Source: Chamaelirium japonicum (taxonomy: Eukaryota; Streptophyta; Magnoliopsida; Liliales; Melanthiaceae). From it: a DNA stretch of 64,000 nucleotides. The notes below the pieces were generated by a model that searched no databases, was not told the DNA's origin, and saw only the letters and a list, made by a program, of their open reading frames with translations. The translations under genes and the position numbers were made by a program. Of this stretch, positions 1-13,004 are shown in pieces (position 1 is the first letter of the stretch; the number at the start of each line of letters is the position of its first letter). The stretch lies in the NCBI GenBank assembly GCA_947650365.1, contig OX393550.1:68813744-68877743 (forward strand), given 5' to 3'.

Positions 1-916
1 AACACAAAATATGAAGAATATGTAAATAATACCAACACAAAAACTGAAGTATATATAATCAATATTAATACAAAACCTGAAGCATTTGTTGGGTTATTTT
101 CTCTAAGCATATGTGCACATTTGAAAACAATAGCAAATCTAAATCATATGTTTACCTTTGAAAAACAATAGTAAATATGAAACATATGTAATTAATACCA
201 ACACAAAAAGCTGAAGCACAATTTAAACATGTAAGAATAAATATGTGAAGTATAAAATTTAAATCATACCCAAGTCATAGAGTAAATAATATTACAAATC
301 ATGTTGTTGAAAAAATATTACAGACCATGTGCTAAAGTTTAAAATTATTTGATTGTTTTTCTGGGCACAGCCCATAGGGTTCACATCTAGTTTGAGACAT
401 CCAGATATTCGGGCACACAACTCGATCTCTCCAAGAATGTTTTGTGCGCAAAAATTATCCCAACCAGGTGGTATGCTCTTGACATTAACAAAAAGGGGAC
501 CATGGTTTATATAGAGAAAAAGGATTAATGTTGCAATAAAATTGAAAAATGGATATTCTCACCCGATGAAAGGCAACGTTTAAAAGAGTAGACATAAGGG
601 TACTATAACCATTTAACAAATTTAAGGGCTTTCTCGTTCGGGAACATTAACATGAAATAGTCAAACCTGAAATATTTGGAAAATATTCCACATATTAGAA
701 TATCAGTTAATCCAAGGGCTAAAGTGTACAACTTATAATGATTTCGGGGGTGGATATGTAAATAGTAAGTTATCAAGGGTTTATATATAATTAAGCTTAA
801 TTATAGAAAGTTGTATATAATTACCTATAAAAAAATAGATAGTCCTAGTTCAGTAAGTGGACCATGGAATATAAACATGTACTCCATATAAGAGAGAGAT
901 CTAATATGGATCGAGT
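1..916. other. AT-rich intergenic DNA, no feature recognised
   Basis: The stretch is AT-rich with scattered short repeats around AACACAAAA and CATATG. No open frame of note, no splice pattern and no terminal repeats were found. Confidence 0.6.
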
Positions 917-1111
917 AATGCTATTAAGCCATCCAGTTTTTCATCTAGATTGAAACATCTTGATGTGGCACTTGATCACAATCATCACTTTGCTTACCAG
1001 TCCAAGCAAAGTGTGATTCAATAGTTGGGGTTGGATATAACGGACGACTGTGATCTATGCCACATCACGATGGCCATATCCAGATGGAAAACTAGATGGC
1101 TGAATATCATT
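917..1111. mobile_element. MITE-like foldback element
   Basis: The left part (about 917-985, beginning AATGCTATTAAGCCATCCAG) is a diverged reverse complement of the right part (about 1045-1111, ending CTAGATGGCTGAATATCATT). Both arms include the block TGTGGCA/TGCCACA. The element is about 195 bp with no coding capacity, which fits a non-autonomous DNA transposon. No clear target duplication was found and the superfamily is not assigned. Confidence 0.5.
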
Positions 1112-2042
1112 TTCCACTCTCAATCTCATGAATCTAAGGCTGTCTTCGAAAACATGTACGATCTTAATGCACGGGTGCCCCATTCGTCAACCTTTATGAA
1201 ATATAGCTCATTAGATCGTTTACGGAGTTGAAACACTCTATATGCACCATCAACTTGGTGATGTAACACAAGAATTTTTATTATTATTATTTTCAAATTA
1301 CCCCCATAGCTAACCTTCGGTCCATCACCATCACTGTCGCCCCCTGCACGTCGGTTGTTGCCCCCTTTTTCGATGACACCCACATCCCCCTCTCTTGCCC
1401 TCTCCCTACTTCTTCCTCTTCCTCTTCCTCTTTCCTCTTTCTTGTCCATCTTCCCCATGCATCCCTAACCCCCCCCCCCCCCCCCCCCTCCAAAAAATTA
1501 AAAAATAAAATGTCGCTAGCTGATGTCGAAGACTGCCCGACAATATCGATAGGGGCTTAAGGCTTAAGGTTTCAACGCTAGGAGGATGGAAGAAGATGGA
1601 GGAAGGAGGGAGGGGAGAATGGGGCGACATGGCGGGCTGGGGCGGAGTGTGGGCAGTGGGATATAGACGAGGGATTACGAGCAGTAGCGGAGCCAGGAAT
1701 TCACTCCAGCGGGGGTGATCTTTGCTTAGTTTTAAAAGTTTTATCCAATTTCTACAAAAATACTTCGCTTTCAGTTCATAAGCACATTAAAATCGTCCAT
1801 CCAAAAAAACATTACACAAAAAATCATGAATAACAATATAGAGAGAGAGTAGGGTTTCGGCTGGTGCTACAGGCAGGTCAAACTTGTCGGTCGCATCACC
1901 GGCTGCGGGTTTCGGGCAGAGGATGGCTAGAGTGGACATGGACGGAGTCTCGAAAAATACAATTCGAACCTTGAGATTATGCGAGGCTACCGCAAGGTAG
2001 TCGTGGGATGAACGAGAGAGACGAACGCCAAGTTTTTTTTGA
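1112..2042. other. Intergenic low-complexity DNA with a C20 run
   Basis: Contains a pyrimidine-rich stretch (about 1380-1450) leading into an uninterrupted run of 20 C at 1469-1488, then unremarkable sequence. Purine-rich short frames on the minus strand are by-products of this composition. No gene seen. Confidence 0.55.
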
Positions 2043-2279
2043 GGTAAATTACACTTTACCTACTTAAAATTAGCACAAAAACACTTAAACCCTTTAGTTT
2101 ATTTTGTTCCAAATGGCTCACTAAAGTTTGAAATGTTAGCACATTACACCCTTTTGTCAACTACTTAAATTTTCTCATTTGGTAATATTTATACGATCAA
2201 AACTGAATTAGGGGGACTATAGAATGGTTAAGTGTCTTTGAGCTAAACTTCACGGGGGCAAAGTGTACTATATTTACTT
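2043..2279. mobile_element. MITE with terminal GTAAATTACACTTT-type inverted repeats
   Basis: The left end GGTAAATTACACTTTACC (2043-2060) is matched in inverted orientation by GGGGCAAAGTGTACTATATTTAC (about 2256-2278). The 235-bp interior has no coding capacity. The layout is that of a short non-autonomous DNA transposon. The right end runs into a T-rich stretch, so the exact border is uncertain. Confidence 0.55.
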
Positions 2280-2488
2280 TTTTTTTTTTGACAAACTAGA
2301 CCCATGACGTGGGGGTGGGGTCTAGTGCTTTGTGTGAATGCCGATGGATTAAGCCCACCTCCATATCATTGGTCTGGATTGTCAATGTGTTAGTTGATTG
2401 AGATTGTACAAATAGAAGTACCTTTTGGCAGCTGTGTCCACTGGGCCTATATTGGCTCCGCCCCTGGTGATGAGAGTGGCCGTATCTT

Positions 2489-2614
2489 GTGGTTAGTGTG
2501 AGTGCCGATACTAGCCTACTAAATTGGGTTGGGAGCATGAAAAACACGGGTGTGGTTAGTGTGAGTGCCGATACTAGCCTACTAAATTGGGTTGTGGGTT
2601 GGAAGCATGAAAAA
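2489..2614. repeat. 63-bp imperfect tandem duplication
   Basis: The block starting GTGGTTAGTGTGAGTGCCGA at 2489 is repeated at 2552. The second copy has a short insertion in GGGTTGTGGGTTGGAAGC. It sits in otherwise featureless intergenic DNA downstream of the SelK-like gene. Confidence 0.8.
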
Positions 2615-2671
2615 CACAGGTGCGATCATCAAATTATGGTTGCATACCTTCGTAGAACATAAAAAGATGTT

Positions 2672-2673
<2 letters not shown>

Positions 2674-2758
<85 letters not shown>

Positions 2759-2768
2759 CGCGCGCGCT
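2674..2768. repeat. Compound microsatellite (CT)n(GT)n(GC)n
   Basis: A long uninterrupted CT tract of about 35 units changes to a short GT tract and then GC dinucleotides. It produces serine/leucine-repeat frames that are not genes. Confidence 0.95.
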
Positions 2769-3537
2769 GTGTTTTTCGTGTTACAGAGAGGTCATATTTT
2801 CATTGGTTTGTACAGTTCTCCAATATTTTTATGTTTTGGTTGAAAGGAATTGGAAGAGCTGCAATTTTTTGCTCCATTTATAGCAACATGCCTAGGGCCT
2901 AGGAAGGACAGAGCCCAGCTCAGATAGTTGTTGGCCCAACAGACCTACTTCGGGCTTCGAGGTGTTAGCCGATTTACTCGAGTCCTTCAGATTTCAGGCT
3001 CGATGGCATTAGAGCTGTCTGGATAATGCGGTTCACTTGTCGAGGATCGACCCTCGATCCTACTACAAGGCAGCTTATGTGTGTGTACCTGGGGAAACCC
3101 TTTGTATCTTAAAGACTCATGGCCGTGCCTAGATTTGAGCTCGAACCAGCATCATACCTGTGCCAGCCAGTCCTGATCCAAATAAAGCTGTGACGGAGCC
3201 CAACCGCCATCAGCTCATGGCCACAGGCAACCTGATAAAGGTGGCTCGAGAGCGGTTCATTCAATATCTTTTCATCAATTAATTCATAGCTAGACAAGGG
3301 AGACTGATTTGAAAGACTGGTTTGCAGTCACCATGGTCCATTCAAGGGTAGTGTGAACTCAGCATTGCCTCCTCAGACAGTATAATGAAGAAACAACAGC
3401 TGCTGTCTTCATCCTCCCTAAAGGCAAACAATACATCTAAAAAGTATATCTATACCAATGCACCCACAAAGTAATCACCACATCCGGCTGGAGTCGGAGC
3501 AAATCTCCGTTGAACTCTGCATGTTGTTTCGCGACAT
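2769..3537. other. 3' flank of the SelK-like gene, including its likely 3' UTR
   Basis: The part next to 3537 should be the 3' UTR of the minus-strand gene that ends at 3538. No perfect AATAAA signal was seen on the minus strand close by. The stretch at about 2880-3260 is moderately GC-rich and may be an old repeat, but shows no terminal structure. Confidence 0.4.
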
Positions 3538-6500
3538 TCAACCTCCGCAGCAGGACCCACATGCAGGAAGAGAATCTGAAAAAAATTGTATTCAGCAATC
3601 CCACACAAGGCCAAGCTACTGCTTTGAAAAACATCTTCGTCAAGACAAATGAAATTTCACCGACTCACCATGATCATTCGCTTTGATATCAGCCAATGTA
3701 CGGGGCGGCCCACGAGGACCACCACCTCCTCCTCCTCCCCCCGAGGGACCACCGCCACCGCCGCCAGGGCCACCATCCCATTTCTTTTTGGAACCCAGCC
3801 CTTTCTTGTATTGATCAGACTCTTTCATCTGCAGCTCCAATGAAGCCCGATTAGATAACAAGAAAACAATGCATTCTATAGGATATTAGGATTGGCAACT
3901 ATCTACCAACTCTTTGGATGATCGGGCAGACAAGAGCGCATACCGAGAACATTGTAATGAAGAACACCCCGATGAAGTTCACAATGGACCAGAAAAAATC
4001 TGATATAATACTCAAACGCCACACTGTTCGCTTAGGTTTCACAACACCTGCAGTACAAATAAGTTAAATAACAATGGCAGTGAGAAGTTAGTTACACCTA
4101 AAAACTCTATATAAAACGGTTGGTCACTCTTATGAAGAGCTTCTCAACATGGAGGGAGGAAATCAATGCCCGAAGCTTCCAACAAATCCACACACTACAG
4201 GTCAATGACTAATAACAATCATTGACTAACACACTTAGTCAGCACCAAGTTCATAAAGAATTTGCAGAGATAAGAGACTGTCATGTTTTCAAGGTGCACA
4301 GAAATAATCGATCCCTTTCCTTGGAAGAGTGAGCTTGAATTTCTCTATCTATACGTGGAACTCATCTGGCCATGCATCTCAGTCCCCAATATTTGAAAAG
4401 TCAGAGCGAGATGTAAAACATTTCCTTCCAATCAAAGGGGAGCCGCCACGAACCCTGGAGGAAGTCAAGAAAATTCCTTCCAGGAGGAGGCAATCGTTAA
4501 TAAGAAATTCTTCCGTCATCATATCCCTATCGCAATCCCAACAAGACAAGTTTGAACTCTAACAAAGAAGCTTCACAAAAGATTACCAAGAAATTTCAGG
4601 CTGACTCTAACAAAAGAAGGCTTCACCAAATATTACCAGGAAATTTTAGACTGACCATCAATCTGACATCAACAATTTAAGATTGGTGCTGAAAATATGA
4701 CCGCAATAACTTGCCTAGGGAGAGGTCTGCTATAACCTAAAAGACCAATTGAAGTGTAGGGAGACTGTACCTTATTGCTATAAGGGGGAGGCGAAGGTCG
4801 TTCTGATATTTCATCTCTAGGACACAAATTATAAGTACAAGATCAGGAGTACAAAGAGACCATAAAATTTAAAATATATTCTTAATCATTATTAAAAAAA
4901 CATTGCTCCCTTTTACATCAATATTCCACCTCCAAAAATGTATAAGTAATGAAATAGTTCTCTCCTGAAAAAAATCAAGATTGGCAAAGGAAAACATCAT
5001 TCCAATTACCCGTACTGAAGTACTATATACTAAAGCAAGTGAGATTTGAAGGAAAAAATAACATTGATGCATGTACTTTTAAATGGTCAACACAATACAC
5101 CTCCACATTGTTGATGAAAGGCATTCCACCCGTAACACGAACTTGGCCAGGGAGCGGCCTGCCAAAAACCTAGAACGGCAACAGGCATGTAGAAAGACCT
5201 ACCTCATTGGTGACACAGTTCACTTTCATGCTGCCAGAATGCACCCCTCTATGGTTTCCCTAGCCTAGGAAAAAGTTTAGACCAAGGGTAGAAGACAAGA
5301 TTCAATATATGGAATTGAATTCTATGTCGATAACAAATAACCAAATGCATCAAGTGCATTCAGTTCATAGAAACTAAAAAATAGTTTCTTAAATACTTAG
5401 TAAAAAAGGGCCTACCCTTTTACCAAAAATGATGCTCCCTGTTACACCAGTACATCACAAAAAGGCAAGTAATCAATAGTTATCCCCTAAATCAAGATTG
5501 GCTAAAAAATATCATGCCAAATACTACATTTGTGTATGCTGAAGTACTATGGCAAATCAGATTTGAAATAAAGATAACATTTTTTGGGTCAAAATTAGAA
5601 ACAGCACAGATGCTTGTGCGTTGACATGATCAGCTACACACTGAGACATCAGAAATTTTGTAAATGGATGGCCTCCAAACCACAGCATTCACATAAAAAA
5701 GCTAAACCCATAAGAGTTGTTATATTAAAAATCTGTGCATAAAGTATGAAGAGACTATGGAAGGCCTTCAACATAGGTCATCTGGCCATCATAAGGACAA
5801 TTTTCTTATAAACAAACATACTGTTACTAAAGAGGAGACGACTTGTGTTTACTCAAATACTGTGGAACTGTGGACTCAAAAGTTAAAAGTGAAGTTAAGG
5901 TGTTTGATGCAACCAAGGATCCCCTCACCATCCACCACTTGGGTGTCCATGTGGCGTCGGCTATCAACATTGAAGCTGCCTCACAGCCTCAGTAATATGC
6001 ATGTCGAGACCTTTGGTTGTACCAAGTAAAAACTTCCTTCGGCGGACTTGCCAATGGGGAAATAAATATGAAACCTTCTCCACTAACCAATTTGCTTACT
6101 TTGAGAACCTTGTGAGTTGTCTTGAACACCGATTGACCAGACTACCTTAGAGCTGCCTACTGTCGTTCATAACTTTATTTTCATGATGGCTGTTGCGTCT
6201 TTTGCAAATCACAATTGGTGACACAAAAAACCTACACCATTCATTAAACAATCAATCACCAGTTGAGCATTACCGTTCTCCCATCTATCACTAATAGAGC
6301 CCTCACTTTATCGACAAATATCCAGATTTATAGACAGATTTCTACTGTTATAAGAATGATAATCTAATCTTAAATGAACCTTCTCAACTTATTCCTCGTT
6401 CAATATTACATAGAGTTATCTATAAATCAAAATCTAAAGCATAATGTATCATTAAGGTCAATATCACTGCCCTCTTTGTCTATGTTACAAATCTACATCA

Positions 6501-9263
6501 ACATTTAACCCACAACTATTAAAAAATTGATTTAAAAGGTGTGTACCCAAGATTCTTTGTATAAATCACGTTGTTAGTATACTTTTTGCAGTCAACATTG
6601 TTCTTGATATCAAAATGTTTCACTTAAGGTGCCATGTATATGTCAAGATCCCATGTTAAATGGTTTGAGGGCTTGTTAGAACTTGATATCGGTTTGACCA
6701 AACCGCTTCAGATTTTTGCCAATCCAAAACCCCAAGATCCACATTAGGTCCCCCGAATCAGGTTCAATTTGGATTTGGTTCATATCATCGTTCCATTATT
6801 TTGAAAGATATATACATTGTTAGTAGTTATTCCGCGCTTCATATATCATAAGACTCGGATCTTAAACGTCCTATTTCGAGCCGAATTGGGTGATTCAAAC
6901 CCTAATTTATGATTTAAATACCTGATTTTATAAGTTTTGTCAAAAACAACCAAACCGGTCGACCCCAAACCGGAATCCGAACCAAAAACAGTTCGCCTTT
7001 TGCCCAATCCGAACCCAAATTCTCAAAGGTTGATATTGATGGTGAATGGTGATTATATATAAATCATACAGCAGACCAAGGTCCATGGTAGTCAGAAAGT
7101 CCCATGACATAAGTGATTATGGAGCTTCATGCTATTGTAAGCCAAAATTTCAGTAATGCGACCATCTAGCTAAAAGGGGTTCTCAAGCAAGGCCACTAGT
7201 TCAAAATAAGGGACCAAGTTTAGTGGAAACCAAAATTGGGAGAAGGTTCATATACTTTATCGAGAAATTTAGCATAGATATTCATAATTGGATAAACTTA
7301 TCTTTACACTGATTCCAGTTGTAAGTAGATTTTGGGGAAGAGAGCAAAGGAAAATGAATATGGGGAAAAATGGTGATTATTATGCCCAGATTAATAGATC
7401 ATCAATCCATTTTAATTCTTTCCCTCATTTTACTAGCATACAAACATAGTCTGATTCCTTTTTTTCATGAGGCCCTTATATAGCTCTTATACTGTGAGAA
7501 ACTTCTATGGGGGACTATTAACTATTAAGAGTGGATACGATTCTGTATTATCAGAACTTTATTCAGATATTAACATTCTACCATTCTCTTCCACTTCGAA
7601 GTGAAACCATTCTTCATGATTCGGATGAGGAATTGCTACTAGCCCATGATGGAAGTAATATACTAAAAAAATCTTTGCAATAAATATTTTTATAAAAGGT
7701 AAAATGCTATTCTTCCAACCCGCATTGCCAACTTGACGTGGAACGATCACAGCCATCCGTTGCGCCCAGCCCCAACCGACGAATCACACTCAATCCCAAT
7801 GGTCAAACAAAAGGACTACTGTGATCAGATGCCACATCAAGTTTGCAAAGTGGTGGTTGGAATAACATTTCTCTTATTTTTATATCTACATAACTTTTGC
7901 CTAAAAATCTAATTATCTAGATCCCTACAATGTTACTACTTTTAGGATGAGATTTTCATTTGCTCCTGCATCAAATGTAGTACACTTCACATTCCAAATG
8001 CCTTACGCCCGACAATTCATCTATGAAAAAACTTGAGGTTCAAGCATTTTAGAAGGATTGGATGTGTGTATAAACAAGGGCATGCAGAAGGATCGGCCAG
8101 AATCAATTTCATTTTGAAGTGAAGCAGCTCAGATAGAATTCATTCTCCAAACATGTAAGAGATATTACACAAAAATATAAATTTGTCTACGAATTAGCAC
8201 AATTTCAAAAGTGACGTCTAAAGAGAGCAACAATGTAGTAGATGGAATTTGGAATAGGGAAACGGACGAAATTGTCTACATTTCTTCCAGGTGAACTCGT
8301 GAAATTGACTAAGTATAGTGGGCTGGTTAATACATCTCCAGCATAGCTTGTACAGCGAAAAGATAACTATAAGAGATGGACGGACCCCTTTCCCATTCTG
8401 GCACCATCAGCGAATAATTAGGCCTCCTTTAGCTCTATTTCTCCTCTTTCAACTCTTTATCTAGACATTCAAGAAAATTGTTGAAAGGTAAATACTATAT
8501 ATCTTCCCAAAATAGTCTGAATCATATAGCTTTAAAAATATTTTGTATAAGCATTCCCTTTTGTGACTGATTAATTTCGATTAACATGTATCTTCACTCA
8601 TGCCAGCACATTTTTGACTCACATGTATCTTACAAGAAATGACCTACAATTTATATCCAACTAGAGATTCTTTTAACAGTTTTAGTTTGTTCACGACTTT
8701 CTGCTAACCAAAAATCCACCCTCCACCTTGATCATCCAAGCTTGGGCGTTGGTATACAAGTAGGCTCATATATGTGTTATATGTGTCTGCATAGCTGCCG
8801 AATGTATATAATCTAATGCAGGTATGATATTAATGTATTCCTACACTTATTTAGAGCTGTATCCAAAAAATTATGTTTTTCTTAAGGCTGTCCATAACAT
8901 CCTCAATCATATATTTGCACTTCTAATCCCACAAGTCAGATTCAACAGAATGATTCGTCACATAAGTAGAAGTCAACTCATCATCCTGTTCATATTTCTC
9001 ATCATTCAATCTAATTTCCACTAGAGACCATCAAAAGGCACCAATCTCCTACAATTAAAAATATTTAATTATAAAATGGCACATATTACCACCTTTGACG
9101 GATCTACAAAATACCTCAAAATTTAAGAAATTAGAAGTGGGAACAAAAATCAACCTATGGAGGCTCCTGGCATGATCACAAGTTCCACGCTTGGGTATTA
9201 TTCGATTAGGGGGTAAACTTAGGTAGTATGGGGAATCCAAGGAAATCCATTGAAGTTCAAAAG

Positions 9264-9330
<67 letters not shown>

Positions 9331-12300
9331 AAAAAATTGCTTCATTTACACGCACAAGCCAGTGACATCGAAATACAACATTAATTGCTAATCCGAGTAT
9401 TCATTGAATATATTGTTTTAATTCATAAAAAAAAATTATCATGATCACATAAATTCATGATTTATAAATACTCTATGGATAATCAGATTTTAGGGAAATA
9501 ATTTTGAGAATCATTTGGATAGTAACATTTTCAGGACTAATTGAAGTATTGTGACTGGCTCCTATTAACACTCGTGAAGGCATGGTAAGAACATCAAGAA
9601 TGCCTGGAAAATATGGTGAAGAATATCTTGGAGATATGTAGCCATCCAAAGACCATGGCAGAGACACAACTAAGTGACATACCTCATCATTAATACAGAA
9701 GATAAAGGAACAGAAACATCACCTAGGTCAAAAAAAATCCACCTACTCATAAACAAACTTCTGGAATGGTGGTATATTTAGTTCCCCACACAACCAAATT
9801 GGTCATGAAGTTTTGTGGAAGCTTGAGCATATATGGATTTGGAGGACATTAAGATGCACATTTTGGATGGAGACAACAGGGGGGCAAGAGTCCATAGCTT
9901 CCAAATTATGAGGATGATTTAGGTGTATTTCTGCAGATAGTCAGAGGACCTCCTACAATACTGGAGGACATCCTACACGCTCTTTGAAGCTCCTATGATA
10001 GAAAAAATTAATGTGATTTGAAGTTTTGGAGTTATATGCGATTATAACCCCAAGATCTTTCCAAAATGGTTATCAAATAAAGTTCTTGAAAAAAACATCA
10101 AAAACTTATTTGCATAGTTTCATCTTACATAAGGAAAAATACCGATTTACTACCAAAAGGCTAAAGGGGCTAGCAAACATGTGCTGGAGAACATCAATTC
10201 CCCTCGATACACAAGCATAGGGTCATGCTGTCGATGGAGGCGGAGACTCACTCGTTTTCACTATGGATTGGCAGATGATAGTCCCAATTGTCGGGGCTCA
10301 GGGGCCCATCTATATTTATTTTCAATTTTATTTAGTGAAATTCAGAGTTATTTTATTATTAATGTGGGTGCATAAAATATTCACCCCCTCACTCGACATT
10401 AAAGTCAAAGCTTTCCGAAGAGAAGACTCAGAAGAGCAAAGCAAAGAAAGGATAGCCCCCCCCTTGAACGCCCTCCATCTCGAAACCCAGCTACGAAGCC
10501 TAAGGCTACAAAAAGTTGCCTCTTTGAATGGGGACACATGCCCAAAAGCATCCAAGCATGACCGCTCTAGAACCGACTTAGAAGAGACAGGTGTCCACAT
10601 AGGATACGTCGAGCTTGCACCGCCCCATGTGGGGGGCAGCTGCCCGGAAGGGATAGGTTGAGCTAGCACCGCCCCATGTGGAGGACAACTGTCCAGAAGG
10701 GATAGGTCGAGTTAGCACCACACCATGCGGGGAGTGCCTTGTAAAAACACACCCCCTCCTCCTTCAGCACTTACTATAAAAGGAAAGGGATGATACTGAT
10801 AAAAGGGCTAGTTAATCCTTTGTAAACTCTACAAGAAAAGGAGACCCCTTGAATGAAAGGATTCATAACATTCTTTGCATTACTTTGTCTCTTACTCTCT
10901 TCCTCTCTAAGAATCAAAGTAATTAAGGTGTCGCCTAGGCACCGCCCAGGCGATTTCGGGTCGATTCGCCTAGGTAGCCACCTAGGCAGGCGGTTGAGTT
11001 AAAAGGGGGTTCATGGTTTTTTTTATTTATTTTGTCTTCTCCCGACCACCGACCTCCAACGGCCACCCCCGACCTTCGGCGACCACCTACGGCCACCAGC
11101 GACCACGATTAGAGGTTTTTTCCCCTTTTCCATCAACCGAGGAGGGCAGTAGCAACAACCATCCCCCCCCCCCCCCCACACACACACACCAGCATTCACC
11201 GAAGGCCACCTCCGGCCATCGATGAACTCTGGTGACGTCGGACGACCATTAAATTGATTTTTTTTTTCACTTTTTTTTTTCCTTTTTCATCTCACATACC
11301 ACTATCTTTCAGGCATAGGAGCATTGCACCCAGGCAACCACCTGCATGCACCAGCGATCGCTGGTAAGGGTTCTTTTCTACATTTTTTTTTCTTTTTCGC
11401 ATCTCTAAGACCCGCATGTCCCTGACAAAGGAGTGTTGCACCTCGATAGATATCAGTGAGCACTCGAGAGTCGAGGCCACCTACGAACTCCAGTGACACC
11501 CGAACGCATGTAAGGGATTTTTTCAAATGTTTTATAAATTTTTCAATTAACTAAGGCTTATCACTAATGAATGATGATGATTAATCACCGCCAAGTTATT
11601 AGTTATTACTATTATTTAATTCATAACTTATTTGTTAAGGCCTTAAGGGATATCATGATTTTGATCTTGATCTTTTGATTCTTTTCTTTATTATATACTA
11701 TATAGTCAGTGTCTAAAATATACTTGTGTATGTCTAAAAGAACCTATGTTTATTCTTACGTTTGTTTATTTTTTCAGATCCATACAAAAAAGAGGAATAG
11801 GTTGGAACAACAAAAGCTCAATGACCTTATCTATGTTTGGTACAACCAGAAGCATGTAGAGCAATATAACAAGGATACTCTAGATCCCATTATATTGCAT
11901 GACATCAATGATTGCAATGAATGGTTGACCGGCAGCTTGCAATAAGAACAGTTGGTTCATGATAATGACTTGACATGGGACCTAGTTGCTGAGGCTTCTG
12001 GCACAAATGAACCAGTTTTTCGACATACTAGGAGCTCTTCTTCACATAGAGTGATTGAGGACTATGAACCACTATTTGGCTCGGATGAAAGCGAGACGGA
12101 TGGTGAAGAAGAGCACTATATCAAGAAGGCCAACGATGATTCAGATGAGGGTGATGACAATGACATGGATGATGCTTTACTTCTTTCGATGATTGATGAT
12201 GAAGAGTTATTGATCGATTGTTCACATGGTTGATACTTGATGATTAATGTTTGGTGTTTGAAATGTATTTTTCTAGTTTCTACATGTTAAACATGATAAT

Positions 12301-13004
12301 GAATGATCTTTTTTGGGTTAAAATGTTTTATAAATCCTATTTTGCTTGTTTTATTAATTCTACTTAAGTTTTTTATGGATATTATTGTTAATATGTTATC
12401 AAATATAAAAAATGAGCTATTGAAAAAAATTATCACCTAGGCCATGCCTCTCCTAGGAAGGCATGGTTGCCTAGGCATCACCTCGTTGCCTTGACAAGAC
12501 TTCTAAGAATCCACTACTCAAAATAGGAAGAATCGTCCGATGCATCCATTCTAGGAGCCTCGAACCTTCCTCTAACTCTTCTACATGTATGTTACCTTTC
12601 TAGTTGCTTCTAGGGCTTGGAATTGACCCCAAGTGCTCGTGCCTCGAGTTCTAAATGGTCGGATATGCTGAAAATTAATCATGCTACACGGATTTTTCAA
12701 CTATAATTCAGATTTTTTTTAGCCCAGAATTAATCAACAAAGAAATCTACGCAGGTTATCAATCAATAGGGATCAAAGACCGAATCGACGATGCAGGGCA
12801 TAAGAATCATAAGATCAAGCACAGGTAAGAGATCAGATCTAATGGAAACCAAGAAACGACGGAAGGCGGTAGATTTCTCGACGAGAAACCACGATTCGGA
12901 TGTCGATCCGCGGCGGACAACGGATTCGGTCGTATCAAACGGATCAATGAAACACAGAGCACATATCATCGAAGAAATTACATACCCTTCTCGACGTAAG
13001 CCAT
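3538..13004 (-). CDS. SelK/SelG-family (selenoprotein K-like) small ER membrane protein, Cys form
   Basis: Four coding exons on the minus strand: 13004-12986, 4047-3944, 3828-3669 and 3575-3538. They sum to 321 nt, 106 residues plus TGA. All junctions obey GT-AG: donors GTATGT, GTATGC and GTGAGT; acceptors CTGCAG, CTGCAG and TTTCAG. The reading frame is kept across every junction. The protein opens MAYVEKG, followed by a basic patch. A transmembrane helix spans about residues 19-40, then come a KSD-like charged stretch, a Gly/Pro/Arg-rich region (about 58-84) and a Cys-rich tail (Cys100, 103, 104). This order is characteristic of the SelK_SelG family; animal SelK is an ER membrane protein linked to ER-associated degradation, and plants use Cys. 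Intron 1 is about 8.9 kb of repeat-filled DNA. No stop or frameshift is seen, so it looks functional. Start chosen by family N-terminus and phase. Confidence 0.9.
4048..9264. other. Intron 1 of the SelK-like gene, proximal part (old repeats)
   Basis: AT-rich intronic DNA. The stretches at about 4860-5060 and 5385-5590 are diverged copies of each other, sharing a fragment around ATCAAGATTGGC and a later GTACTGAAGTACTAT-like block, which suggests an old tandem duplication. The region at about 6640-7030 is rich in CCAAACC/CCGAACC words typical of decayed transposons. No exon with splice sites and coding bias was found here. Confidence 0.45.
9265..9328. repeat. (TA)n microsatellite in intron 1
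   Basis: About 31 uninterrupted TA units inside intron 1 of the SelK-like gene. It should be highly variable between individuals. Confidence 0.95.
9329..10288. other. Intron 1, unassigned stretch
   Basis: No transposon ends or coding exon recognised. A 64-codon minus-strand frame at 9667-9473 has some coding-like composition but no matching neighbours, so it is not called. Confidence 0.4.
10916..12501 (+). mobile_element. hAT DNA-transposon derivative
   Basis: Flanked by direct repeats TCTAAGAATC at 10906-10915 and 12502-12511, containing the expected 8-bp hAT target duplication. The two ends carry inverted, CCTAGGC-rich sequences (AAGGTGTCGCCTAGGCAC on the left; TGCCTAGGCATCACC...GCCTTGAC on the right). 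The interior keeps only the 3' exon of a hAT transposase (see 11779-12233). It lies within the LTR-like fragment and within intron 1, so it is younger than both. Confidence 0.65.
11779..12233 (+). pseudogene. hAT transposase C-terminal exon remnant
   Basis: A T-rich tract ending TTTTTTCAG at about 11778 looks like a splice acceptor. The frame then reads HTKKRNRLEQQKLNDLIYVW, a hallmark of the conserved hAT C-terminal region just after the dimerisation domain. A TAA at 11943-11945 interrupts the frame. After it the frame continues to the TGA at 12231, with a tail rich in Asp, Glu and Ser. The catalytic domain is absent, so no active transposase can be made. Confidence 0.65.

Larger units (their letters stand above)
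10289..12690 (+). mobile_element. LTR-like fragment in intron 1, interrupted by a hAT element
   Basis: Starts TGTCGGGGCTCAGGGGCCC, as many plant gypsy LTRs do. It contains about three 49-bp repeats around CTAGCACCGCCCCATGTGG (about 10600-10740), a TATA-like ACTATAAAAGG (about 10773) and an R/U5-like tract with ACCCCTTGAATGAAAGG. The sequence resumes after the hAT insertion at about 12512. The right border is not clear, and no target duplication or internal region was found. Probably an old solo LTR. Confidence 0.4.

Noticed and set aside
2592-2843. 83-codon frame with a long Ser-Leu repeat
   Set aside because: Translation of the (CT)n microsatellite.
9473-9667. 64-codon minus-strand frame with coding-like composition in intron 1
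   Set aside because: No flanking exons, no recognised family and too short to call; may be an old transposon fragment.
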